Shown here in pieces: positions 1 to 11,299 of a stretch of 64,000 nt of DNA (position 1 is its first letter; every line of letters begins with the position of its first letter). Below the pieces are notes generated by a model. The model did no database searches and was not told where the DNA came from. It saw nothing but the letters and a program-made list of their open reading frames with translations. The stretch is from Prosapia bicincta (Eukaryota > Arthropoda > Insecta > Hemiptera > Cercopidae): positions 31,591,947 through 31,655,946 of the forward strand of contig JBAIZL010000007.1 in NCBI GenBank assembly GCA_036971475.1, in the 5' to 3' direction. The position numbers and the translations under genes were made by a program.

Positions 1-296
1 GCACGATGGTAGGCACCTTAAGCCGAGCGGTGAGAGCAGACCCAGTGACAGCGACAAATCAACCAATGACAGCCGCGGTAAAATGTTAACGTTTCATCCA
101 GCCAATTACAACTTCCGATCGATTCATTGTAACTGTTACTGGTATTTTCCATATTTTTTCAATGGTATTACCAGCGACAAACGAATACCAGTGACAATTC
201 ACCGTGATAGAAAATATCGACCATCCCTACTGGGTACCAGGTAAGCACCTTTTTTCACCCCGATAGTGAGGAGGTTTATGCAACTAACTGAGCTTC
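1..296. other. Sequence outside the large inverted repeat, no gene seen
   Basis: This lies just outside the outer edge of inverted-repeat arm A. It is less AT-rich than the following kilobases and repeats short motifs such as CCAGTGACA and CAGCGACAAA a few times. I see no open reading frame of note, RNA gene or recognisable element. The matching position beyond the other arm (after 44095) has different sequence, which is why the repeat edge is placed near 297. Confidence 0.4.
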
Positions 297-783
297 CCTG
301 TGGGATATCCGTATTTCCTTCTATTTCTAATTTCAGGGGGCTAAATATGCCTTCTTCTTAGTTCTACGTAATTCCATCTGGCCTACCTTTAACGTCGACT
401 TACAAGGGTTATAACGGGTGAATACCTTTACGTCTCCGACTGAGATTGGGTGTTCTACAAGTATGCGTTCATGCGCACTTGATTTGCAGCTGGGAGTTAC
501 CTTGTCATTTAAATAGCCGTTATTTTAGTTTGCTCTTGAAATTTAAAAAATATATAATAATAAAATCAGGAATAAATTTTGTTAAATTCGTAAAAGTGTA
601 AATTTGTAATTAGCTCAATATTAAGTTTCTTATTCAAGTTAAACTCAATTTTAAGCCTTCTCAACATTAAACATTTTTTTTTTCTAATAATGGAGTTAGG
701 CAATGACCATTTGACTGTAAATATGACTTTACACTTTAGGCTGTAAAGTATAAATGAGTTATAATATTATTTTAATTTAAATT

Positions 784-3212
784 GAAAAAAACTATTAATG
801 TCTAGTTTACTGGTTACTAGTATCAAACAATGGTCTACGTTTATGGATATTATTGTGAATTTATTATTAATTTTTAAAGAGATAACCAGGCAGATATTGA
901 ATATGCTTAAATTGAGCGAAATATAAGTTCCAATTCCGTATTAGTTTTAAAATTTAATTTTATATTACGGAACTATATAATATAACTAAATTAGATATAA
1001 TTTGGAAAATTACTTAAAAATTGTTTATTGTGAAATATCTTACAAACGTGCAAAAAGAAGTAATGTAGTTTTAAAATTTGTGCGACTGAGGTTAAATCTA
1101 AATCATATATTCTATAGTCGTATTAGCAAAATACGTGATTTGAAGGCGTTCGTGGTTGGAAAGAATTAAGTAATTTAGTTTGAGATATTAAAGTTGGATA
1201 TTAGATTAAGATATTTTAATACCTATGGACATTTGGGTGGCAATAAATAGCTATTGAAATTAAATTACTATAAGTGTAGACCTCATTGTAATTCTGTACT
1301 TACCGTTTCATAGAGTACAATTATAATACTGTAATTGGCATCACAGATAAGATAAAAGGAAGACAAAGTATATACCTTCCTTGGAATAAAATGAAAATAA
1401 TAATCAATGTGTAGTTTCTTCGCATCAAAAAACGAAAGATTTCTTTTGCCTTGAAAGTCAAAATTGCTCATTCTCTTCCTTGTACTAAGGTACTTGTTTA
1501 TGGTAACTGTTTATGGTCTTACACAGTTTAGAACCACGCTTGAATGGCATTTACGTCTCCTCGCCAAGCATAAAGCAACGCTCAAGGTTTATTCTGTGAT
1601 TAATGTCCTGACCCGAGATAGGGGCTCGGTAAGCAAGCGTTGTAGTCTAATAGAGAGAAGCTGGGTCCTGTCCTAACATAATACTCCTTACGCTAGGAGT
1701 ACAAGAGGAGTACATTTAGCATGTCATTGGGTTACCAAAAGCGTAATCTCAAAGAAATCCGATAACGAAATCCATTCTAATTCTTGTCTGGATAAAACAT
1801 TCTCTTCTCTTCTCGTTTAGAGGGGATACTTCCGAATTGCAATTCAATAGACTCTTTAGTTGATGTCCGCTTTAGATAGTTTAGGGTTTAGTCGGGTTCT
1901 ACACAAAATATTACGTTTTCATTAAATGATTAATTTCCATGTCCAGAAATCTTCGTTTAACGCTGTTTGTGCTATTAATATGGTTTCTGTAGCAAGTTAT
2001 ACGGTTTCCGTTTTTTATGAAAGCTAAGGAATCCATTTAGCTTACAAGTGATTCCTTGAACAGGAACGCCACTTTTACCTCTCAATGACAGAGTTACTGA
2101 GTGTAAGCAATGGTAGACCCGGTGACCAATTGTCACCTCGGTATTCTTAACTTCAGATACGTTTACTTCAGTGAGAATTGTTGCTTCGTTCACTAAATTT
2201 ACTAAGTTTTTTGTTATGTTAGTTTTAATTACACCCATAATATTGCTTAAATCTTACAGCAAAATTCATCCACTTATCTTCTATGGGGTAAAAACGTTTG
2301 AAACGCTACTCAACGTGTAACGCCAGTGTTGAGCTGAGAGAATTCTCTACTCACAGTAGTACATGGTTATACCAAGGTCTAATGGTGTTAAAGGTGGATT
2401 ATTCTAGTGGCTGGCACATAAAATTTTCTTTCCTGTTTATTCAGCCAAACCTAAAGTTCTGTGTTTGTAAGATGACAACTCTTGGAGTCAGTAACTGTGA
2501 CTTACATCTCGGTTTCTGAGCTTTCGGGACTTGGCAAACACATGCTGCTTGGCGATCATTTCAATAAGGAGTTTTATCAACAAAAATCTTAGCTTATATG
2601 AAAATAACGGAGTCAACAGCAACTGTCTTTAAAAATTTAAAACCTTAAAACTAATTCTTAAATGTTAATGTTTAATTTATTTTTTATTCTAAACAAAGAA
2701 AAATGTGTGCAAAATTTAACCCCAGTTGTTACCAACCTAAATAAACAAAGTTTTTTATCGACTTTATTTAAACCATTTGAACTTTTTTCTTAATGACTAT
2801 TCCGACACAGTTTTGTCAGGTTTAATGAACGGTTTTTTCAGATCTGCAACTTTCAGCTCAATAAACGTTTTTGGAGACCATCTTATTCCACCTCAGTATT
2901 AATTGTAAAGTATATACATATTTTTTTTTAATAAATTATAATTACCACTAACAATAACATTTAACATCATTATTATGTTAAATAATACTGCTGTAATGAT
3001 TGACTGCTGTTTGCAGCAAGTACGATACACAGCTTTTGCCATATAAAAAAAGAATTCGCAGCTTTCCAGTCTGAGAAGTAACGTCCACTTTAAACAAGAA
3101 GTGCCACATTATCTACTAAAAGCAGACGCCATTGAATTTCCAATTTATACTGCTATAAATCTAAATAAACCTGACATGACCGTTTGCCGTTAAGCTTTAC
3201 TTTCACTTCGAC
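784..3212. other. 2.4-kb segment present only in arm A
   Basis: The inverted repeat is continuous up to about 783 and resumes at about 3213 (ATATGCTTTTATTCAC...). In arm A' the two sides are directly joined near 43605. The segment is therefore an insertion in A or a deletion from A'. It is AT-rich, its reading frames are short (under 90 codons), and I recognise no protein, terminal inverted repeat or clear target duplication. Confidence 0.55.
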
Positions 3213-3872
3213 ATATGCTTTTATTCACCAACACAACTCTACATTTAAAGACAGAACAATTGATAATTCTCCGTGATAGCTTAGTACATTATATAACAAA
3301 AATTACAAATGAATCTTTAGATTAATTAAACAACAAACTCATTCAATATAACGTATTTTTAGTTTTGTTTAGTTATGTAGAAAAAAAATTTAATTTGTGT
3401 AAGAGTTTATTTGTATCTTATTTGTATCAGACTTTAGGGATGTCATAACTAAGGTAAAACATAAAAACATAAATTTTATCTTAACAGATATTGAATAATC
3501 ATGGCTTATGTGTATAGTATCGCATATCTGATGCAAATCGTTTTTTTGTTGAGGTAGTAGAGAGGGATGTACTCGTTACATCACAGTGTTTCAAGGATAC
3601 GGAAATGGAAAAATAGGTGGATTACAAAGGACATTATGAAGTTTCTTCGATCTGGGAGGGGGAGAGTATGGCTTATGTGGTCAGGATCGTGTGCCTGAGA
3701 TACACTTGTTCTACGCGTTAGAAACAAAAATGTTTATCTGTTCGTTACTCTGTGTTTATGCGACAATGTTCGCGCGCGCAAGCTTGTGCGTGTGTCTGTC
3801 TATTTGCAGTTTCATAAATTTCCTTTATTTTCTTAAAGGTGTAAAATTGTTCTTATTTTACACGTTTCGGAA

Positions 3873-3919
3873 CACCTCCATCAGTCAGAACCTATTATGA
3901 GTTCTGACTGATGGAGGTG
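3873..3919. repeat. 19-bp perfect hairpin in arm A (hammerhead-like debris)
   Basis: CACCTCCATCAGTCAGAAC at 3873-3891 is the exact reverse complement of 3901-3919, with a 9-nt loop. The same hairpin with one G/A change sits at 42829-42875 in arm A'. Read on the minus strand, the left half gives CTGATGG followed by GAAACG (from 3863-3868), which resembles a hammerhead ribozyme core. However, the conserved CTGANGA is altered and stem II is compressed, so I call it debris rather than a ribozyme. Confidence 0.6.
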
Positions 3920-4754
3920 CTCCAACGTTTCAGCGGGGAGTGGGACAATGCTAGAATTGGCAGGTAATTGTGATACTTAAAATAAAAATAGAATATAAAT
4001 CCTAGCGGAAAAGTAGAAAATTATCAATAGGTGTAAACATTGTTATTTATCGGTTAAACACGCGCCACCAACTTAAAAAAACTGTTGTTACTGTAATGTA
4101 TAAAGCCCTGAGGAATAAGGAAAAGGTTTAGCTACACCCTAAAAATTGATAGCTTTATACCTCGCTCTAAAATATACACAGAGCTAAATAAACCTAAAGA
4201 CTTGAAGAGTTCTAAATAAAACAGAGCTCTCCATTACGCTATATTACAATGTATGTTAGTATAGGTTTGCTAATACAAAAATTATTTAATAATTTTAATA
4301 GATTGGCAATTGAAGAGGCCTCCACCTGGTGTATATTGTCCTATTACAACACAACAATTCAGTAATGAGTAGCCTGTAATATAGATTTATTGTCAAGTAG
4401 TGTACATTACAAATATTTTACGAAGAAAGCTTAACTTTGAAAAGTTCCGTTTTTGGTTGTAAAGCGAGGTTAAATCAAGGTTTTCTTTTAAAATGTTTGA
4501 GCAGTTAACACCAACATTAAATTTTTCCTGTATTTATAAGGTGTTCTAACAACACCAGGTATAATTGATAATTTACTTTTTGTGATATTATTCTGAACAG
4601 CAATATTCAAGCGTTATCCATCCTTAGTTTAAAAATTAAAAATTTCTGAGCTTCTTAAACCATCCATTAAAATCATTCAGTTACGCTTTTGGAAGAATTC
4701 TAGTTTTTTAACAAACTTTTATTTATATCATCGAAAAAAGACATATTTATGTTA

Positions 4755-4877
4755 TAAAGTTATTCTAAAAGGGAAATTTATGTTAATAAAGTTATTCTAA
4801 AAGGGAAATTTATGTTAATAAAGTTATTCTAAAAGGGAAATTTATGTTAATAAAGTTATTCTAAAAGGGAAATTTGT
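4755..4877. repeat. 32-bp tandem repeat, about 4 units
   Basis: The unit reads ATGTTAATAAAGTTATTCTA plus AAAGGGAAATTT and is repeated almost exactly about four times. The matching place in arm A' (about 41955-41990) has only one unit, so the amplification happened in A after the arms separated. Confidence 0.8.
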
Positions 4878-5289
4878 TTAGTTTGTTATTTAATAGTTTC
4901 CAAATTTGGTAAATGAAAGCACGTGCTGAGGAGGTAGTAAGTTATTGTAAGTGTTCTGGTAGCCTATTGTACGCCTCTAGAATTGTAAAAAATATGTCGT
5001 TAGAGTAGTACTAAAGTACAGCAAGTGAAGGGGCAATGAAATATCCAAGTAAAACCACGTGGTGTTCCTGTTGGTCTGGCCATTGTCAACCCGAGAAATT
5101 TCCAGAAATGTTCTCTTTATTGAACATTTTTCCTGTATCCAATAGACATTTACTTGTGTGGAAAAATTAATTAGCCAGTTCTTTACCCTATGCTCCATAA
5201 GCTATTACTCAACCTCTGCGCATTGAATAATTTATCTAAAAGGTAAAGTAAGAAGTTTCTGTGCACAGTGAGAAATATTTATCCTATAT

Positions 5290-5667
5290 TTAAGGAGACA
5301 ATAAACAAAATATGTAAAAAATGGGATTGCGTAATCTTTCCTTGCGGGGTAGGTGAGATTTCGCAACATGGGTAGGAGATTGTTTAAGAAAAAAACTATA
5401 TAAACTAACACTTTGAATGTGTTCATCTACTTTTTTATTACTTTGACTTTTTTCACTTCCTCCACAGCCAATGCACATTGCTTCGTAACAGAGGCTCCTT
5501 TCGTGCATCCACTTGCCACAAATTATACATTTCACCCAATCAGATGACGAAATCGTCTGATTTAGCTCCACACATTCTGCGGACTTTTGTTTATCATTGT
5601 CCTCACTGACATGGCTCGAGAGAAGTTCAACTGCTACGTCATCTTTCTCTGGTTTAATTCGTCTTAA
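5290..5667 (-). pseudogene. C-terminal zinc-finger fragment of a pogo-like transposase (arm A copy)
   Basis: On the minus strand an open frame of about 125 codons carries an acidic linker (VSEDND) and then DWVKCIICGKWMHERSLC, giving a C-x2-C-x3-W-x-H-x4-C pattern followed by C-x2-C. This layout resembles the short PHD-like zinc knuckle at the C terminus of many insect pogo/Tigger-type DDE transposases. That family assignment is from memory of the pattern, not a search. No DDE catalytic core is present: upstream on this strand the sequence runs straight into the 18-bp array element. The arm A' copy (41119-41340) has a stop in place of the Trp codon, so both are relics. Confidence 0.5.
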
Positions 5668-5671
5668 GTAA

Positions 5672-7306
5672 TTATTGAGTAACTAAGTAACTACTTTAGA
5701 TCTTACTTGCTGATGTGTTTCGAAACAATCGTTTCATTTACGAAGCTGACAGTCTTCGTTAAGAGTGTCAGCTTCGTTGAGAGTGTCAGCTTTGTTAAGA
5801 GTGTCAGCTTCGTTGAGAGTGTCAGAATCGTTGAGAGTGTCAGCTTCGTTGAGAGTGTCAGCTTCGTTGAAAGTGTCAGCTTCGTTGAGAGTGTCAGAAT
5901 CGTTGAGAGTGTCAGCTTCGTTGAGAGTGTCAGCTTCGTTGAAAGTGTCAGCTTCGTTGAGAGTATCAGAATCGTTGAGAGTGTCAGCTTCGTTGAGAGT
6001 GTCAGCTTCGTTGAAAGTGTCAGCTTCGTTGAGAGTGTCAGCTTCGTTGAGAGTGTTAGCTTCGTTAAGAGTGTCAGCTTCATTGAGAGTGTCAGTTTCG
6101 TTGAAAGTGTCAGCTTCGTTGAGAGTGTCAGCTTTGTTAAGAGTGTCAGCTTCGTTGAAAGTGTCAGCTTCGTTGAGAGTGTCAGAATCGTTGAGAGTGT
6201 CAGCTTCGTTGAGAGTGTCAGCTTCGTTGAAAGTGTCAGCTTCGTTGAGAGTATCAGAATCGTTGAGAGTGTCAGCTTCGTTGAGAGTGTCAGCTTCGTT
6301 GAAAGTGTCAGCTTCGTTGAGAGTGTCAGCTTCGTTGAGAGTGTTAGCTTCGTTAAGAGTGTCAGCTTCATTGAGAGTGTCAGTTTCGTTGAAAGTGTCA
6401 GCTTCGTTGAGAGTGTCAGCTTTGTTAAGAGTGTCAGCTTCGTTGAGAGTGTCAGAATCGTTGAGAGTGTCAGCTTCGTTGAGAGTGTTAGCTTCGTTAA
6501 GAGTGTCAGCTTCATTGAGAGTGTCAGTTTCGTTGAAAGTGTCAGCTTCGTTGAGAGTGTCAGCTTTGTTAAGAGTGTCAGCTTCGTTGAGAGTGTCAGA
6601 ATCGTTGAGAGTGTCAGCTTTGTTAAGAGTGTCAGCTTCGTTGAGAGTGTCAGAATCGTTGAGAGTGTCAGCTTCGTTGAGAGTGTCAGCTTCGTTGAGA
6701 GTGTCAGCTTCGTTGAGAGTGTCAGCTTCGTTGAGAGTGTTAGCTTCGTTGAGAGTGTCAGCTTCGTTGAGAGTGTCAGCTTCATTGAGAGTGTCAGTTT
6801 CGTTGAGAGTGTCAGCTTCGTTGAGAGTGTTAGCTTCGTTAAGAGTGTCAGCTTCATTGAGAGTGTCAGTTTCGTTGAAAGTGTCAGCTTCGTTGAGAGT
6901 GTCAGCTTTGTTAAGAGTGTCAGCTTCGTTGAGAGTGTCAGAATCGTTGAGAGTGTCAGCTTCGTTGAGAGTGTCAGCTTCGTTGAAAGTGTCAGCTTCG
7001 TTGAGAGTGTCAGAATCGTTGAGAGTGTCAGCTTCGTTGAGAGTGTCAGCTTCGTTGAAAGTGTCAGCTTCGTTGAGAGTATCAGAATCGTTGAGAGTGT
7101 CAGCTTCGTTGAGAGTGTCAGCTTCGTTGAAAGTGTCAGCTTCGTTGAGAGTGTCAGCTTCGTTAAGAGTGTCAGCTTCGTTAAGAGGGTCAGCTTCGTT
7201 GAGAGTGTCAGATTCGTTGACAGTGTCAGTTTAATAAATGAAACGATTGTTTCGAAACGCGCCAGCAGGTAAGTTCTAAAGTATGCACTCAGTCACGCAA
7301 TAATTA
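5672..7306. mobile_element. Foldback-like element built of an 18-bp minisatellite (arm A copy)
   Basis: About 82 tandem copies of an 18-bp unit (GTTGAGAGTGTCAGCTTC and variants with AGAATC or TTAAGAG) occupy about 5745-7234. They are flanked by inverted ends of about 75 bp. The left end reads TAATTATTGAGTAACTAAG ... TTTCGAAACAATCGTTTC, and the right end is its reverse complement with a few changes. This is the architecture of foldback elements or minisatellite-bearing MITEs: terminal inverted repeats enclosing a length-variable array. The same element, with only about 29 units, sits at the matching place of arm A' (40435-41107). The frame stays open on both strands because 18 is a multiple of 3; I do not regard this as coding. 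Confidence 0.75.
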
Positions 7307-7599
7307 TTTATAGTTTAATCAGTGAGTTGAAGGTGATTATCAGTACTTGAATAATTTATGTTTTGCAATAAACAGTTTTTCTTTGTCTAGAATCTTTAAA
7401 ATGAAAAATTAAAAAACACATACGTTCGTTGTTGTAATCATCATGATTTCACTGATTAATTTACAAGTAAATGTTTAAAAGCGCTAAGGGAAAACTATTA
7501 ACTTCCTGTCCTGACACATATCGAGGTTCACTCAAGGTTGCACTCTTGTAATATATGGGTGGGTTGTCTACTATGTATTGGGAAAGGGTAAATGATGGA

Positions 7600-7960
7600 G
7601 ATCTATTCGTAATTTGTTTCGTGGCACGAAAACGTGGCTGTTTGACAATGTTGCTTATGTTTAATTTTCTTGAGTATGTTTCCAATAAGTGCAAGTGTTT
7701 AGTCTTTATTTTTGGCAATGTACTTTGTTGTATCGAGTTCTTCCTCATAGTCTTTTTGTCGCATGTGTATATTGACTAGGAGGTGTAACATTTTTGTAAT
7801 GTCGCATGATTGTGTTATGCTGGGAGGTTAGACGAGCTGTGTATGACGGTGTCAGTGATTTTCTGTATGTTTTTAAATCTTTTTGTTGTTCTAGAAAGTT
7901 TATTTTGTGGTTGTCCTCTATTTCAAGGAGGAGTGTTAGGTTTGCTTGCATTGTTCTAAT
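7600..7960 (-). pseudogene. Penelope-like element fragment, end of reverse transcriptase
   Basis: Minus-strand frames give LLEIEDNHKINFLEQQ, then YRKSLTPSYTARLTSQHNT and YSRKLNISNIVKQPRF across more than one frame. The pattern E-x-x-x-K-I-N-F-L followed by YRK, then a basic linker, is typical of the region just after the reverse-transcriptase active site in Penelope-like elements. Frames are broken and the fragment is truncated at the arm junction near 7597. It faces away from the second PLE fragment at 8020. Confidence 0.6.
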
Positions 7961-8019
7961 GTAATTTTGTAGTGCTTAGAGTTGCTTGAATCACCCATAA
8001 AACGGCTACGAACATACAC

Positions 8020-8530
8020 CTATTGACAATGTACTCAAGGAAATTAAACGTAAACAAAACCTTTAAACAATCACACATTCCAGGCACAAAACAAACAATA
8101 AATATATTTAAATCACTTACCACAACAAACACTCACACAAAATTTCTGCCACCTTCAGAAAACTCAATTAACAATTATCATACAAAACAAAGAACACTCT
8201 TAAAAGACACATGCAACACTTTCAACAACAAACTGATAAATACAATTCATCGGGTGTACACAAAATATCATGTGACGACTGCCCTAGCTTCTACATTTAC
8301 CCAAACAGTAGATTTTTTACTACAAGATAAAAACGAAATACAAATGACATGAAAAAATTAACCTGAAACCCAAAAACACAACATATGTACCAAACCCCTA
8401 ACACATGCACTATACACAAACATCCAAAATAATAAAAACATTCTCCACGTACTTAAAAGTTACAAAAAACTAACCTCTACAGAAAAATTCTAAATATACA
8501 AACATGACACACGGAATACTAAGTTAATAG
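8020..8530 (+). pseudogene. Penelope-like element fragment with GIY-YIG endonuclease
   Basis: From 8241 one frame reads SSGVHKISCDDCPSFYIYP and then NSRFFTTR. This matches the PLE GIY-YIG domain pattern of a G-V-x-K-I-x-C-x2-C-x3-Y-I motif followed by R-x-F-x-x-R. Upstream, YSRKLNVNKTFKQ repeats the linker peptide seen on the opposite strand at about 7620-7700, so two PLE copies or pieces lie head to head. Downstream (8400-8520) the frame gives NNKNILHVLKSYKKLTS and IYKHDT, like the PLE C terminus. Frames are interrupted, so it is not functional. Confidence 0.7.
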
Positions 8531-9074
8531 TTTACACTTACCTCTATAAATAATTACTTATAACGTACCATACACACATAAGTAAGAAATGTTTCCCTTC
8601 AGAAGACGCAAAACTGGAAAATTTACTAAAGTATAGTATTATAATATATTTTTATAATTTTTATGTTGGGAAAATATAAAAAATTATCACTGTAACGAAA
8701 CATTTTATTGAAATATTAAAAACCCTAAATATGAAGGGTATAGGTGGTTTTTTAAAAAAATTTCCCTCTTGGCTGCAAGAAAATGTAAAATATATGCAAA
8801 ATACTGTAAAACTTTATAACATCAACAACGGTCTTATGGCCTCCTGCTATTTGCAGAGCTGGCTTGTCGTGTAACATGTTTGTATTTTATTTCCTACGCT
8901 TAGTATATCACGTATAGAGATATAAAATGTATTTAAATGTCCAGAAAAGATAATTTTACGTGATTGGTGTCAATATCATTGCACTAGCGGGATGGTAAAC
9001 ATATGGTTTATCGGTTTTAAGTTAGAGTTATAACATATGTGATTGAAGCGGTTCTTAGTTGCAGATTTAGGAAG

Positions 9075-9290
9075 AAAGAATTTTTGTCGCGTATTTTATT
9101 GATTCGACGCAGTATAATATTAAATATATTAAAAGTTATACGTAACTTTAGAAGTATTTTAAGATTCAAACAATATAATACTCGATATATTAACTAAGAG
9201 CTATGCAAAATGTTAGAAGTATTTTATTGATTTAAAAAGTATATTATAGAATAAATTAGGAAGTATGCCTAGTATTAGAAGTATTTTGTT
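9075..9290. repeat. Degenerate repeat of about 75 bp, 3 copies
   Basis: Three loosely similar blocks each run GTATTTTATTGATTC..., then AATATAATA..., then AAGTTATACGTAA... or similar. A further relative lies at about 10045-10115. Similarity is modest and the period is irregular. Confidence 0.4.
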
Positions 9291-9552
9291 TGTGTTTATG
9301 TGTGTGTTTCTCAATCACGTAAAACCTACTAGACCCATTGAGCTAAAGTTTTACGTGGATATTCCTATGGTCTCTGGTTAACACAAAGACCTATTTTTAT
9401 TTAGAAATTTTGTCAAGGGACTGCCCTACTGGGCGTGAAAACTCCCTTAACACTCAATCATCTATACTCTATTATATACTTGGCTAATTCAACTGATAAT
9501 CAACTGTAACAGTCAACTTTAAACACCTGATTGTAATTGTTTGTTCCTAATC

Positions 9553-9940
9553 ATCTTTCGAGGTTAGTTATACTTTACAAATGTTATGTTGCAAGCAGAC
9601 GCTTTTCCTTCTCTTGGATTTTCAAAACAATAATTGGTAAATATGTAGTTTGTTATATTTATTGGGATTTTATCTATACTATTATATAAAAATCTAATTG
9701 TGTCTGTTTTTGTGCGAGTTAACTAATAGTAAATGTGTTTTTAATCACCTGTAAAAATTACTTTAAAACATCACTAAACAGGTGTTAGTAAATGCTTGTT
9801 AATATTTATTTTTCAAGGTTAGTTATACTTTACAAATGTCAGGTTACTTTTCAGAAGCTTTCCCTCTCTTGGCTTTTCAAGACAGTAATCGGGAAGTTTA
9901 TAAGCTATAGTTTAATAAATTTATTTTGATTTAATATCAG
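9553..9940. repeat. Two direct copies of a repeat of about 125 bp
   Basis: GGTTAGTTATACTTTACAAA begins both copies, at about 9562 and 9818, and each continues with CTTTTCC/TTTCCC-CTCTTGG-TTTTCAA and a run ending in an AT-rich tail. Sequence between the copies includes TCTATACTATTATATAAAAA, a phrase common in dispersed insect repeats. No coding potential. Confidence 0.45.
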
Positions 9941-10409
9941 TAAATTAGATTCAACCCAAATACAAATACAACTTTAATGAATACAAATATACGTCAACCC
10001 CATACCAAGGACGGGTACTGTAATAGTATTGAATAAATTAAGGAATACATATTAGAAATATTTTATTGTCTTATACAATATAATATTGGATATATTTAAA
10101 GAGTTACGCGTGATATTAGAACACAAACGGGTAGAGAGAGATTTCCATAGAACAATTTCGGTCACACGTAATTTACGGCTGTTTTTTTGCGTTTTCACAT
10201 TTTACCTAAACCGTCGTTAGCTTGCTACAACCCGAGTACTGTCTCATTTAATAAACCTATAGAAGGTTTGTTTAATATTTTTGATTCAAAATTAATCAGC
10301 AAGGAAAACAAATTTTTATTCATTTTGAAGAAAATCTAATAAAATCAAAAGAATTAATGTTTTGTAAATACGAAGAACATTTTAATAGTAAGCATAAAAC
10401 ACCCAATGT

Positions 10410-11160
10410 GTTTGAATGGTATGCACACGTTTATTCTTGGCTGATAAACCCGGCTATTACATAGAAGTATAAGCGCAATAAGGCACTCTTGCTTCAGCTC
10501 TTGTATAATGCACTCATCACTAAAACTCAGATCACGTGACGCGTCGCGTTAGTAGCATCTAAATGTCTGTTTTAGCTGATCTTGTTTTTCAATTGTTCCA
10601 CGAAACAAATAACACGTGGCTGAAGAAAGTCGCGCAGCAAGCTCTTGCCAGCTTGGCACCCTCACATCGAGTTCTCATTCAATGCAAACACACACTTCTC
10701 TATCCATTACAGTTGTATCTAACACCACTTACATTCACAACGTTGCCATTTCACTGTAGCATAATAGGTTTTATTAAAGCGTTCGTCGGCTTTGTTTAAA
10801 AGCCGCAACGATAGAGTTTCACAAGGAGGCTGTGTTTGAAACCAATTTAAGCGTTCTGAAAATTAACAGCGCTGCAGCAATTCAATGCACTAGTTGCTGC
10901 GTGACTAATGACTCCGGGTAAGGTACGGGCATTGTTTGCTTTGCTTTGGCTATGTAGGACGTTTGGAATGAGACAAATGGAACCTAAGTCGTGAATGAAA
11001 CTGCTTAGAACTGTTACTAAGAGAAACAATTTTTACCATCAAACTGTTCTGGAAAGTGTGGAACATTGGTTTTTGTCTTTTCGAGTGATAATTTCCCCAA
11101 CAGTTGCTCAATACAAATTTTCTCAGCGCATTGATGTTTATCAGCCATTTTGCCCTCACC
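10410..11160. repeat. Near-identical island within arm A (partner 39160-39930)
   Basis: Across about 750 bp the two arms differ at only a handful of positions, against roughly 15-20% in neighbouring sequence. The island contains a 78-codon open frame at 10563-10799 on the plus strand. Its counterpart in arm A' (39516-39752, minus) encodes the identical peptide with two nucleotide differences, both silent. The peptide (starting MSVLADLVFQLFHETNN) matches nothing I recognise. Because non-coding flanks inside the island are equally conserved, the frame itself is not proven. Confidence 0.65.
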
Positions 11161-11299
11161 CACTCAAGGACGAAATAATTATGTAATTCCTAACTGTCAA
11201 ACTTTTTTATCACTTTTCTTTCTGCGATAAAACCTGCACTTTCGTAAGCCATTCACTGATTGTTCTTGTAAATATTTCTATGAATGAATGAGGTGTGCT

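Larger units (their letters stand above)
7597..10190. other. 2.6-kb segment present only in arm A
   Basis: Homology to arm A' stops around 7597 (GATGGAGAT) and resumes around 10190-10230 (CCGAGTACTG). In A' these are nearly adjacent at about 40090-40150. The interior begins with two PLE fragments in head-to-head orientation, followed by AT-rich sequence with two diverged internal repeats described separately. Edges are approximate. Confidence 0.6.

Noticed and set aside
5703..7272. Long frames of 384, 489 and 521 codons on both strands
   Set aside because: All are translations of the 18-bp minisatellite. A unit divisible by three with no stops opens several frames at once, which is a sign of non-coding repeat.
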